DNA of 64,000 nucleotides, taken from contig NC_068971.1 in the NCBI RefSeq assembly GCF_016808095.1, positions 3,038,001 through 3,102,000 on the forward strand, in the 5' to 3' direction. Under the pieces are notes generated by a model. It was not told the DNA's origin. It saw nothing but the letters and a program-made list of their open reading frames with translations, and ran no database searches. Positions within the stretch are counted from its first letter, which is position 1, and each line of letters begins with the position of its first letter. The DNA is from Vigna angularis (lineage: Eukaryota > Streptophyta > Magnoliopsida > Fabales > Fabaceae). Below, one piece after another: positions 1 through 11,020 of the stretch. The translations under genes were made by a program, and so were the position numbers.

Positions 1-2706
1 AAATTGGCTTTGGGGCGGTCAAACATTTGGTATGAAGTTGAGTAGAAGAAGAGACGAAGAAAGAAGGGGCCTTGTGTGGTGACGGGGAAGGAGTAGGTGA
101 ATTGGGAGTGAGAGAGACGGGCTTTTGCACCAAAATAGGCAAATTTGTCATCTTTATTACCAAAATGGGCAAATTTTGACTCAAAATGAAGTCGTGGGGG
201 CCAAAACGACTTCAATTGAAGAAGTCGTGCCCCCTGCACGACTTCACCCTGTTCATTTGACCAGGGTTGAAGTCGTGCACCCCAAAAACGACTTTAGGGT
301 ATGGTAATCGATTACCACACATGTTGTAATCGATTACCATACCGTTTTTAATAAAAAAAATAAAAAATTTTGAAATCGTAGGGGGGTTCACGACTTTAAT
401 AATAGAAGTCGTGCACCCCCAACACAACTTTACTTTCTTATTATTTTTAACTTTTATTAATTAAAATCATTTACAATTTCTAAAAAATATTTTAAAATGT
501 ATTTAAAATAATTAAAATTATATCTAATTAATAATAAATAAATTTCAATATTATTAAATAAATAAATTTCATACTTTTAATTATTTTTGTAATTAAATTA
601 AACTTTTTATAAAAGAATTTCAATTAAATAATTTATAACTATAATTATCTAATTAAAAATTCAAAAAAATTATATTTTATTATAATTTATTGTTTTTAAT
701 TTTTATTATTATAGTATATTTTTTTACAAAATTATAATTAATTAATAATAATTTCTTTCATTATAAAATATTTAAATTAATAAAATTTTTAAATATAAAC
801 TAATTAAATTAATAAAAAGATTAAATAACTAAAATCTAAAATCGTGGAGGGGGTTAACGACTTCTTTTACTGAAGTCGTGCTCCCCCCCCCCCCCCCCAC
901 ACACTTTCACTTTATTACTTTTTTTAATTTAAAATGATTTATAATTTTTAAATTATATATTTAAACGTATTTAAAATATTAAAAATTATATATAATTAAT
1001 ATTTAAAGTTTCTAAATATTATTAAATAAATAAACTTATTTTGGTTATTAAATTAATCACATTTTTTAAAATTATTTTAATTAAATAATTTATAACTATT
1101 ATTATTATAATTACATAAATTAAAATGCATAAATAATTTATAATGAAAAAAATTATTATTAATTAATTATAATTTGTAAAAAAATATACTATAATAATTA
1201 AAATTAAAAAAATAAATTATAATGAAGTATAAAATTTTTTGAATTTTTAATTAGATAATTATAATAATTATAGTTATAAATTATTTAATTAAAATTCTTT
1301 TATAAAAAATTTAATTTAATTACAAAAATGATTAAAAGTATAAAATTTATTTATTTAATAATATTAAAAAACTTTAATTATTAATATTTTTAAATGTATT
1401 TAAAATAATTAAAATCATCTTTAATTAATTATATATAATTTAGAATATTTTTAAATGTATTTAAAATAATTAAAATCATCTTTAATTAATTATATATAAT
1501 TTAAAAGTATAAAGTTTATTTATTTAACAATATTTAGAAACTTTAAATATTAATTATATATAATTTTTAATATTTTAAATACATTTAAATATATAATTTA
1601 AAAATTATAAATCATTCTAAATTAAAAAAAGTAATAAAGTGAAAGTGTGTGGGGGGAGCACGACTTCAGTACAAGAAGTCGTTAACCCCCTCCACGATTT
1701 TAGATTTTAGTTATTTAATCTTTTTATTAATTTAATTAGTTTATATTTAAAAATTTTATTAATTTAAATAGTTTATAATGAAAGAAATTATTATTAATTA
1801 ATTATAATTTTGTAAAAAAATATACTATAATAATAAAAATTAAAAACAATAAATTATAATAAAATATAATTTTTTTTGAATTTTTAATTAGATAATTATA
1901 GTTATAAATTATTTAATTGAAATTCTTTTATAAAAAGTTTAATTTAATTACAAAAATAATTAAAAGTATGAAATTTATTTATTTAATAATATTGAAATTT
2001 ATTTATTATTAATTAGATATAATTTTAATTATTTTAAATACATTTTAAAATATTTTTTAGAAATTGTAAATGATTTTAATTAATAAAAGTTAAAAATAAT
2101 AAAAAAGTAAAGTTGTGTTGGGGGTGCACGACTTCTATTATTGAAGTCGTGAACCCCCTACGATTTCAAAATTTTTTATTTTTTTAATTAAAGCCGGTAT
2201 GGTAATCGATTACAACATGTGTGGTAATCGATTACCATACCCTAAAGTCGTTTTTGGGGTGCACGACTTCAACCCTGGTCAAATGAACAGGGTGAAGTCG
2301 TGCAGGGGAGGCACGACTTCTTCAATTAAAGTTGTTTTGGCCTCCCACGACTTCCCCATTTTCGTAATTTTGGTTGACTTTGCCGATTTCGGTAATATTA
2401 AAGGCAAATTTGCCTATTTTGGTGCAAAAGCCGAGAGAGACGAGCATAAGTGTAAGGGCCCTGTATTGTTGATTGTGTGTCTGCTTGAACAGCAACTGAG
2501 TCCTTGCTGTCGGAGAGGAATTTCGTATTGCTATCTCCAGTCCAGTTCCGACCATCGAGAGTGAAGTTTAAAGCGGAGCCACAGCTTACGGTGAAAAGGT
2601 CAACGGGACGGTAAATAACGTCTGCTATGGAAAAGTAAGGGTGGCACAAGGAGAGGAGGAAGAAGAGGATGTTTCGCAAAGCAATTGGTCTGTAAGTAGC
2701 GCCCAT
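1..2706 (-). pseudogene. CrRLK1L (FERONIA-like) receptor kinase, N-terminal part, split by a transposon; continues beyond the window
   Basis: Family role: CrRLK1L proteins are plasma-membrane receptor kinases with an extracellular malectin-like domain. I chose the ATG at 2706-2704, because it gives a hydrophobic signal peptide followed by ADVIYRP, matching the other copies here. Positions 2706-2433 encode 91 codons, down to GPYTYARLS. A 2313-bp element then interrupts the frame, and positions 119-1 resume the same domain (FTYSF, then LRLFFYSTSYQ). Counting one copy of the 10-bp target duplication, the two halves join in frame with no stop, so the insertion is the only lesion visible. The transmembrane and kinase parts lie left of the window. 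It could be a recently disrupted gene or, if the element is spliced or excised, still partly functional. Intactness beyond position 1 is unknown. Confidence 0.85.
120..2432. mobile_element. 2.3-kb foldback transposon (MULE-like, non-autonomous) inside the receptor gene
   Basis: The ends are GGCTTTTGCACCAAAATAGG and its exact inverse at 2413-2432, flanked by a perfect 10-bp direct repeat GAGAGAGACG (110-119 and 2433-2442). Nearly the whole element is one giant inverted repeat: 120 to about 1276 matches 2432 back to about 1276. Examples are the GAAGTCGTG blocks at 200-280 versus 2250-2345, and the GTGGAGGGGGTTAACGAC block at 844-861 versus its inverse near 1677. A C-run lies at 885-898. A 60-bp direct repeat sits at about 1384-1500. 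No transposase is encoded. A target duplication of 9-10 bp with long terminal inverted repeats fits Mutator-like elements; the superfamily is inferred. Confidence 0.85.
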
Positions 2707-3019
2707 TGATAAACTGTAAGCAAAGCTGGACACACTAGTAATACACATATTATTGATAAACTTTTATTAATCAGATTTCTGTATATGTTTTACGAAAACA
2801 TGGGAGGCTTTAATGCACTGGGTGCCACCGCTCTCTGTATTTATTATTATCATTCATGGAAATTTCAGCCTTGGCAAAAATATCTTCGATTGATTTTTTT
2901 TGTTTAGAATCCAATATCTTAAAAGAAACATATTTATGTACAAAGAAAAAAGTTTACCAGTATTTAATGTTGATATAGACAGAATAAAAATAATAAATTT
3001 ATAAATTATACGATAAGAT

Positions 3020-3073
<54 letters not shown>

Positions 3074-3303
3074 GTTTGATAATTTACGTAACATTTTCTC
3101 AATTTTATTTGATAAAAAAATTCTTATGCATGACAAAAGACATATTTTAAACAAAAGAATATTTGAATAATATTTTCTTTTTTCTATTTTTTTATTTTAA
3201 ATTAAAAATAAAAGTTATTAAAATACTCTTCTATTTAAAGTATTTTTTTATGAATAAAAATATTTTATATCTAACTAAAATTTAATATCAGGTTACAAAA
3301 GTT

Positions 3304-3391
<88 letters not shown>

Positions 3392-3958
3392 AAAATTGAA
3401 AAAGGAAACATGTAACACTTTTTGTTTTAAAAAATTAACATCACTAGTCATTTTAATTATTTTTATTTTCGTATTAACATTCAAAAATATTTTGAATTAT
3501 CTTATGAGTTTTAAAAATTATTGTTCTGTAAATACTTTTATAGTTTCACTTTATAAGAAATTATTTCGTATTAGTTAAAAAGAATCGATAAGTATGTATG
3601 TATAATGTATATGAATGAATATACACAATTTTTTTTTAAAAAAATATTTTTCATAAATTTATTAAAGAGATCGAATGTAAAAAAAATGTTACTCTTTTAT
3701 CTTTTATATATAAAGAGAATTATGTTTTAATTGAATTTAATGTATAAAATTATGAATCATTTCAATTGTAATTAAGAGAACAAACTATCCCAATAATAAT
3801 TTACTCCGCTATTAATTTTTTAATGGATAATAATATAAACAGAATAAAATGATATTTTAATACACATAAATTTTTTACATTCATTTATATCTTTTCTTAT
3901 TTTTTATTTTTTTTAAAATATATAAATTTTTTAATGTTGATATAGATAAAAATAATAA

Positions 3959-4008
<50 letters not shown>

Positions 4009-5148
4009 TACTCCTCATCATAAAAATAGTTATGATACACATATGCTCTCGGTTATACACCTATATCTAACATCAAATAAAATAGCATTATTATTTAAAT
4101 ATTTAAAATAATTTAGAATAAACTAAATAGAAAAACAAAAATATTAATTTTTATTAAGTATTAGAAAGGTGTAAGAAAATTGAAACACGAAAACCACTTT
4201 TTGTCTTAAACAGTTAACATCAAAGATGATATGGTTACTAGTCATTTTAAGTATTTTTATTTTTGTATTAACATTCAAAAATATTTTGAATAATCTTAGG
4301 AGTTTTAAAAATATTGTTCTGTAAATACTTTTATAGTTTCACTTTATAAGAAATCATTTTGTATTACTTAAAAAGAATCGATATGTATGTATGTATACGA
4401 ATGAATATATACAAATTTTAAAAATATTTATATAAATTTATCAAAAGATCGGATTACGCTTTTATATATAAAGAGAATTATGCTCTGATTGAATTTATAA
4501 TAAGTAAATATCTCTGATGTATAAAATTATAAATCATTTTGATTGTGATTAAGAGTGTTCAGTAAGAATTTTATTTTTGCGTTGAATATATACACAAGAT
4601 ATTTTATTTAAAATACAAAAATATAGACTTAACTCAAAATATAAATAAAGAATAAAAATAAATTAACTAAAAATAAAAAATAAAAGTAAAATATTCATTT
4701 AAAATATATAATAATCTAATATATCGAAAAAACTATCCCAACGATAATTTACAGAACACCTCTGTTGTTAGCTTTTTTCAATTGATAATTGTTTAAAAGA
4801 ATTAGGAATATTTTTTGTGTGCAGCATGAATTGAATTGAATTAGGAATGATGGTGCAGTGTATTAAGAAAAAATGGATGAATAGCTTGATCTCTGAATTA
4901 TTAAGATTCGCGCTATTGAAAACTGAACTGAACTGCTGATCCCGATTCCAATAAAAAGACTCTCCTAAGAATGTTCTTATGCCCCACTGCACATGGGAAA
5001 GAAGAATTAATGAGGGAGAAAGTTATTAGGTTTATTATTTGCAACAGCCACCATAATGAAGTGCAGCTGTAATAGTGGGACTACCATGTGTATATATATT
5101 AAGGGGTAGATATTGGATGTCCATTACAGTGTAGAAGTGAGGAGAAGC
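2707..5148. other. Intergenic region between the split receptor and RALF-like gene 1; AT microsatellites
   Basis: No coding sequence is supported here. It holds three (TA)n microsatellites at about 3025-3068, 3308-3389 and 3962-4005. The stretches at 3390-3600 and 4150-4400 are diverged direct copies of each other (AAAATTGAAA..., then TAACATTCAAAAATATTTTGAA), about 0.8 kb apart. A TATA-like TATATATATTAA at 5090-5101 lies about 50 bp before the RALF-like start and is a candidate promoter element. Confidence 0.6.
3308..3389. repeat. (TA)n microsatellite
   Basis: About 80 bp of uninterrupted TA dinucleotide. The YIYIYI reading frames over it are artefacts of the repeat. Similar tracts lie at 3025-3068, 3962-4005 and 6437-6510. 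Confidence 0.95.
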
Positions 5149-5505
5149 ATGAAGAAGCGATCAGCAACCGGTTTCTTGATATGGGTTGTGGTGATTACGC
5201 TGCATGCACATCTTAGCATTGCAGCTGTGTCCAACTCCAATGAGACCATGTCTCTGTGTGATGGCTCCCTACAAGACTGCCCCATTCTCCATCCATTGGA
5301 CTCACAATTTCCCACCATCACCGCCAGAATGCTTGCTGAGGGCAATCCTGTGACCGGTAATACTAATAATAAATATAAGCAAGCCATCATTTGTAAGAAC
5401 TATCCTCAAGGTTATCGTTACTGTCCGCCCTTACATCCAAAACTGGGCAACAAGATTCATGAAAATTGTCAGTCGGACTACAAAAGGAATTGCCCTCCTT
5501 CATGA
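5149..5505 (+). CDS. RALF-like secreted cysteine-rich peptide precursor 1
   Basis: Encodes 118 aa. The start is the ATG at 5149: the longer frame begins with a TTG, and only from this ATG does the signal peptide (KKR, then FLIWVVVITLHAHLSIA, residues 2-25) align with the second copy at 58284. After the signal comes CDGSLQDC (37-44), like the CxGSxxEC propeptide motif of RALF precursors. Next are LDSQF and ARML (59-62), placed where RALFs carry the RRxL cleavage site. The C-terminal part has C82-x9-C92, the usual first RALF cysteine spacing, then C107-x7-C115 with DYKRNC, resembling the PYxRGC end of RALFs. RALF peptides are apoplastic ligands of CrRLK1L receptors, which this cluster encodes. 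The YISY receptor-binding motif is absent, so receptor choice may differ. No intron. Assignment rests on motifs, not on a database search. Confidence 0.75.
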   Translation: MKKRSATGFLIWVVVITLHAHLSIAAVSNSNETMSLCDGSLQDCPILHPLDSQFPTITARMLAEGNPVTGNTNNKYKQAIICKNYPQGYRYCPPLHPKLGNKIHENCQSDYKRNCPPS

Positions 5506-6433
5506 AGATCTAAGATTCTGATTTTGTTGGTAATGCAATTTATGTACTCTTCATGCTTTGGTTTCTTCCTTCCACTCTTCTAAAAATGTCTGATCAGTTT
5601 TCCTTTTTCTTTTTATTGCAAGAATAAGTCCATGGGACAAATTTCAGAGAAGATAGAGATTGTGAACATATCTATTGTTTTTTCTGCAATCAATTTCTTG
5701 AACTCCTTGTTTGTGTTTTTTGAACTCGTTGTTTATGTGTGCATATGTCTACATCTATATATATAATTTAACTTTCAAAAATTTGACTCATTTTACTTTT
5801 ATTTTCTTTTTATGTGTTGTTCTGGATTTTAAAAATCATAGAAAAATCTGTATGTATTTGAAATTTGACAATTGAAAACAAATAAGTAGGAGCTAAACCA
5901 AACACTGTTCACATCTTATTTGTGGACAAAAGAAAACTTATTCAAAAGTTTATTTGAAATTTTTATATAATATTGCTTCCGGAATTTTTATTGAAAATCG
6001 TTAAATCGAACATAATTTCAGTATTTTTTTTATTTTCTAGAAACAGGATATAATAATCCAAACAAAACATAATGTTTAAAATTTAAAACCTTTAAATGAA
6101 ATTTAACTTCAAAAATGAAAATAGACTATGTTTTCTCAAATAAAAAATTAAATTTATTGAAAAAAAGTTATAATTATAAAATAAATATTTGGAGATAGGA
6201 AGAAAAAAAGAAAAATATTTTTTTAATAATTTTATTTTTGATAATTTTTTTACAACTTCTTGATCCATTTCAAATATACGGACCATTAAATAATGACACA
6301 TAATTTATGATAAAAAAGTTGTTAAAAAAGTTATTAACTATTATATGTTAACAAAAAAAATTATTAAAAAAATATTTTCCTTCCATTATATGATAAAAGC
6401 CTCAAAATTCTATAAAGAAAATGAGCTGCCATG

Positions 6434-6513
<80 letters not shown>

Positions 6514-8149
6514 CCAATTTTAAATACATTTTAAAACTACCAGCTTTATGTTTTTAATAATTGTATTTTTTAAATAAATTTTATTGTTATTTATTCAAAT
6601 ACTTGCATAGTAAATGTATTCTCATATATAATTTCGATAAAACTATTATTAAACATGTATCCTTAAAAAAATTATCAAGACCATTGACAACATTATAATG
6701 TATACTAGTTAATCTGGGTACAGGTATAATCATATAATTATTTTTTCCTCGGAATGGCAATTTAAACACACAAAAATTTAAATATTTAGAATTTGGACTT
6801 TCATCCTTAAAATAGTATTTTAATATTTAATCTCATACAAAAAGTGATATAATTAATTTTACAAATCTTATTCCGAATATAAAACGGAAAATACTTTTAT
6901 ACTTTGAAAGAGTTTTGTTTATCTGTTATAAATTTTAGTCTTATTATAAAGAATAAGACTCGCTTTTTCTTATTTTGTCTAAGTTAATTTTTTATATGTT
7001 TTCTCATTTAAAGGATATTAAATTATAATTAAGGAGAATGGATTTTTTTGTTTTCTAATAAAGAGAAAATATTGGATATTACTCCATATCAAACCCTATA
7101 AAACTAAGTCTACATGAAGATGATTAAGTTAGTCCTCTGTCCATATTTTCCGGGACAATGAGAGGCTAATCGTGAAGCAACATTAGTTGTGAATAATAAT
7201 AATAGTAAGATTTATTCCAAGCCTTAAAAACACGTTCCAGTTTTGAGAGTACATGTTGATTGCATAGGTATAACTTATAATAATTAATTTTATAAATAAA
7301 AAATATTTAGTTGTTATAATGAGAAATTTAAATACTATTTTATAAATTAATAAAAATTATATATATTTAAAAATAATAAATAAAAAATAGAATTGATTTA
7401 TGAATTAGAATTTAAATTAAAATCTAATATTAGTTATGAAAATTTTAATTGTTAAAGAATTAATGTCTAAAGTGATCTCTGATTTTAAATTAGAGATAAT
7501 TTAAATGATACTTTCTTTTATAAATTAATTATAATTTTTTATTTATAATAAAAGTTATTTTAGATATCAATATTTTTTAGTTTATAAATTTGTATTTACT
7601 CATTTTTATCGCTAAAATTAATTGTTATTTAATGATTTTTTTAATTGTTACAATATTAAAATTTCAATTAAATCATATTCCATATGAACTATTATTATTA
7701 TAACGAAATAAATAAATAAAAATAATAATAACTATGTAAATAGATTAATTTAATATTATGCCTATGTTTCATATATATCCTAATTGATCATGTTTTAAAA
7801 AAAATTATTTTTTAAAAAAGTACCATTGTTATAATGATCATACTATTTTTAAGATTATATCAAATTATATACTTTTTACATTTTAAATCTATTCTTTTTA
7901 CGCCTCTTTTTTCATAATTTTTTTATTATGTGTTTTTTTTGTTATGGATTCAATGGAAAATTATCATAATGTAATAGATTCGTTGATAAAAATTTTAAGA
8001 ATAATATCAATTGTAATTTCTAACATATAACAAATTTACATCAACAATAAATATAAGTATTAGATACGAACTTAACATGTTATCAAAAATTATAATTATT
8101 ATTTTTAATTAGATCGTATTTAGTTTTATAACCATAATTTAAATGGAAA
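5506..8149. other. Intergenic region after RALF-like gene 1; MITE, microsatellite and receptor 3' flank
   Basis: No gene seen. It contains a small palindromic element at about 6209-6381, a (TA)n tract at 6437-6510 and, from about 6680, the 3' flank of the decayed receptor copy, which is duplicated at 17150-18620. Confidence 0.55.
6209..6381. mobile_element. Small AT-rich MITE
   Basis: Inverted ends: GAAAAATATTTTTTTAATAA on the left and its near-exact inverse TTATTAAAAAAATATTTTCC on the right. No coding capacity. It resembles the TTTTTTAACAA elements near 8150, 21441 and 56900. The target duplication is not clear. Confidence 0.5.
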
Positions 8150-8150
8150 A
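6680..8150. repeat. Receptor 3'-flank duplication, copy 1
   Basis: Collinear with 17150-18620, starting at ACATTAT..GT and CTAGTTAATCTG..TACAGGT and running to TTAGTTTTATAACCAT next to the kinase stop codons. It shows that the receptors at 9659 and 18703 arose by tandem duplication of a unit that includes about 1.5 kb of 3' flank. A 200-bp scrap of the same flank lies at 44290-44510. Confidence 0.75.
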
Positions 8151-9587
8151 TGTTTTTTTAACAATTTTTTTTTATAACTTTTTTACGAGTGATTCTCCCT
8201 GCACCTCACACACTTCGTCCTGCACCTCCAAAATATAATTTAATTCCAAGTATAGCCTTTGCACAGTCAAAATTGATTTTTAAAAAGTTTGACTAAAACT
8301 TTAACTCTTCTGTGCCGCATTTCAAACTCAAACCCTACACCCCCTTTCCAAATCATCCCTCCCTCTTTTTCTCTCCGTCTTCCTCCGCCATTCTTCTCTC
8401 CTCCGTATCCTCTACCACCACTGTATTTTGTCTCCGCCCTCCCTCTTGTGCAAGCGTTCATCCTTCGTACCAAGACTCTGCGTTCGTCCCTTTTGCGTTC
8501 GTCCTTGCCACACTTTGCGTTCGTCCTATCGTGGCCTCACAGATCTTTGGCGTCCAGGTTAGTACCATTGCATCTACTTTGTTTTGTTTGTTGTCATATG
8601 CACGTGCCTGTGTGCCTGCGTGTTCGCTTCGTGCGCCGGTTCGGTTCGTTCGTTCGCCGGAGAGCTTAAACACCGTTGGAGTTGCGGTCAGAGACGTCCG
8701 CAGTTGGAAGTGCGGAAAGGTGCAAATAGAACCGCATTTCGATATGCGGAAAACAACCGATTTGCGGAAAGCGCAAACCGCAGTTCGATCTGCGGAAAGC
8801 GCAAACCGCATTTCGATCTGCGGAAAGGACAGAGTACCACCGCATTTCGATCTGCGGCGGCAGACTAACCGCACATGGAAGTGCGTTAGTTGTTTGCCGG
8901 ATTTCAAAGTGCAGTTTATGAATTTTTTTATTAGGTTTTTAAATTTTTTTATTAGGTTACTATAATAAATTTAATTTTTTATATTAGTTGTTAAATAAAA
9001 TGTTTTGTTTTAATATATTTTGAATTATTTTCTTTTTTTTTGTTAAATTTTCTTTGAATTTGTTATTTTTCAACATATTATTGTTTTCGTACTATATTAT
9101 TTATTATATATTTAATTTTATTTAAGTTTTTTAATTTTTTATGAAATTGTTTATTGAATTAAATAATAATTATTATCTGTAATGTTAAATATTATTTTGG
9201 ATTTATTTGTAATAATTTAATTATTATATATGTAATTTTTTTGGAATTTTATATTCTTAGATTACTTTTTATTTGTTTGAATATTTTTGATTTCTTAATT
9301 AATTACCTTTTTTATATGGTTGGTGGTTAACAAAAATAAATTCATTAATTAAGTTTTGACTTTTTGTTAAATAAAGTGCGGAATGTAAGAAAGGCACTTC
9401 AAAGTGGGGAAACATATAAAACGCACTTAGAAGTGCGACCACTAGAAAACGCACTTCCAAGTGCGGTTAGGAAGATAAAGAAGTAAAATTGAGGGTGCAG
9501 GTAATGAGGTGTAAGAAGAATCACTCCTTTTTTACTTTTTTACTGAGCGTTAAAATAATTTGGTAAGATTGTTAAAATATTGGGTCC
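8150..9587. mobile_element. MITE-like insertion in the duplicated 3' flank, host of the MULE at 8187
   Basis: The paralogous flank at 18620-18640 lacks this whole stretch, so 8150-9587 is inserted DNA. Outside the MULE the ends read GGAAAATGTTTTTTTAACAA on the left and GTTAAAATATTGGGTCCC on the right, an imperfect inverted repeat resembling the element at 56899-57220. The outer boundaries are approximate. Confidence 0.5.
8187..9526. mobile_element. MULE-type non-autonomous element with gene-like cargo
   Basis: The ends are GAGTGATTCT and AGAATCACTC, with a perfect 9-bp target duplication CTTTTTTAC (8178-8186 and 9527-9535), as expected for Mutator-like elements. The left half (8280-8570) is C/T-rich, resembles a plant 5' leader exon and ends at a possible donor CCAG|GTTAGT near 8560. 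Positions 8695-8885 carry repeated TGCGGAAA and CCGCATTTCGATCTGCGG units. Positions 9376-9470 carry CGCACTT/AAGTGCG palindromes. The 217-aa frame over it looks like no protein family I know, so I do not call it a gene. Confidence 0.75.
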
Positions 9588-10689
9588 CGGAAAATATGTT
9601 CTTGATTACATCATATCGTGTATCGAAACTGGGAGTGAATTTGAATAGTGTTCGAAGCTCATCGTCCCTTTGGATCCTTAATGTTATTATCTCCGTCGCT
9701 TGCTGTGGTGCTCTTACTATAATCTGTATCATGTTGGCTACACACATCACTGTCCGACACCTCCTCACCAATACCGCTATACTGAAGTTGCAGAACAAAC
9801 TGGAGCATCCCAACCACGTCTTTCATGGAGGGCCTTTCAGTCCCATCCTCATGCAAGCAGCTCAGCAATCTTACCAAATTTATGAAAACACTGAGCTGCT
9901 GTCTGGCCCTTCAACGAGGGATCCACAATTTCACATAGACATCCCTTCTCATAGCAATGCTTCGCCCATTTAACAACTGATACCCGTTGCTTCTCCTCCC
10001 AGTGAACCAAAGGTTGTCTCCCACACAATAACTCCAAGAGCACTACCCCAAACGAGTACTCCGGGTCTAAGTATCCTATGCTGCCTTTCACCTGAGTGTT
10101 CACATGGGACATCGAAAGACCTGTGGGTCCAATTCTGGATAAACCTAAGTCTGAAACCTTGGCCACCCATTTTTCATCCAACAAGATATCGGTGCTCTTC
10201 ACGTCACGGTGAATGATCGACTGCTTCACACCTGTATGCAGATAATGCAATCCTCTTGCAACACCTATGCATATTTTGACCCTTTGCTCCCAAGGAAGGG
10301 AGGGGTTATCGGAGTCGTAGAGATGGACACGGAGGGTTCCACGACCCATGAAATCGTAAACGAGTATCATCTCGTTGCTCTCGTAGCAGTAACCGATGAG
10401 GGAAACAAGATGGAGATGACGTAGTTGAGAAAGCATTTCGATCTCGTTCACGAACTCGTTAATACCTTGCGGAGAACCTCGTTTGAGCCTTTTCACTGCG
10501 ACGCGTGTTGAACCGTCGTAGATGTAGCCTTTGTACACGTTGCCGAAGCCTCCCACGCCAACGACTAAGAGTTCATCGAAGTTGTTGGTTGCTGCTATGA
10601 TTTCCGCGATTGAGAAGTGGCGGCAGAGGTGGGTGGGTAGCCACGATAAGTCACTGCCAAGAGAAGTTCCGAATTTTTCATTGGGACAC

Positions 10690-10954
10690 TGTTGGGTATC
10701 AGTCATACGACACAAGCACACACAACAAAGAATAAAGATGAGAAAATTTAGACTAGGCAAATAACTGGAAATTTTATACTAAGAGGAGAAATTACAACAC
10801 TCTTAAGAATTCTTCAATTGCTTAAAAGCAAGAGAACTAGAGAAGGAAGAGAAGAGAATGGGATGAGGAAAGGGAAACCTTAACCTCTCTTTTATAACCA
10901 AAGGAGGAAGTCCCTTACAATGTTTTACTAGATGTGGGACTTCTCTCCTTCACA
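10690..10954 (-). repeat. 3' LTR of the copia element
   Basis: 265 bp, bounded by TG...CA. The minus strand carries a TATA-like TATAAAAGAGAGG near 10896. It matches 15243-15507 throughout on reading. Confidence 0.95.
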
Positions 10955-11020
10955 ATCTCCCACTTGAAGATTTTGATTAAACTAATCAAATCTTCACACC
11001 ACATTTACCATCCATGTTGC

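Noticed and set aside
3302..3484. Frames rich in Ile-Tyr repeats over AT tracts (also 2854-3102 and 6345-6557)
   Set aside because: They are translations of (TA)n microsatellites, with no domain and no supporting context.
4768..4992. A 74-aa minus-strand frame upstream of RALF-like gene 1
   Set aside because: No signal peptide, domain or duplicate copy; chance frame in intergenic DNA.
8312..8965. A 217-aa frame inside the MULE at 8187-9526
   Set aside because: Low-complexity Ser/Pro-rich start followed by translated GCGGAAA repeats. Several frames are open at once and no known domain is visible.
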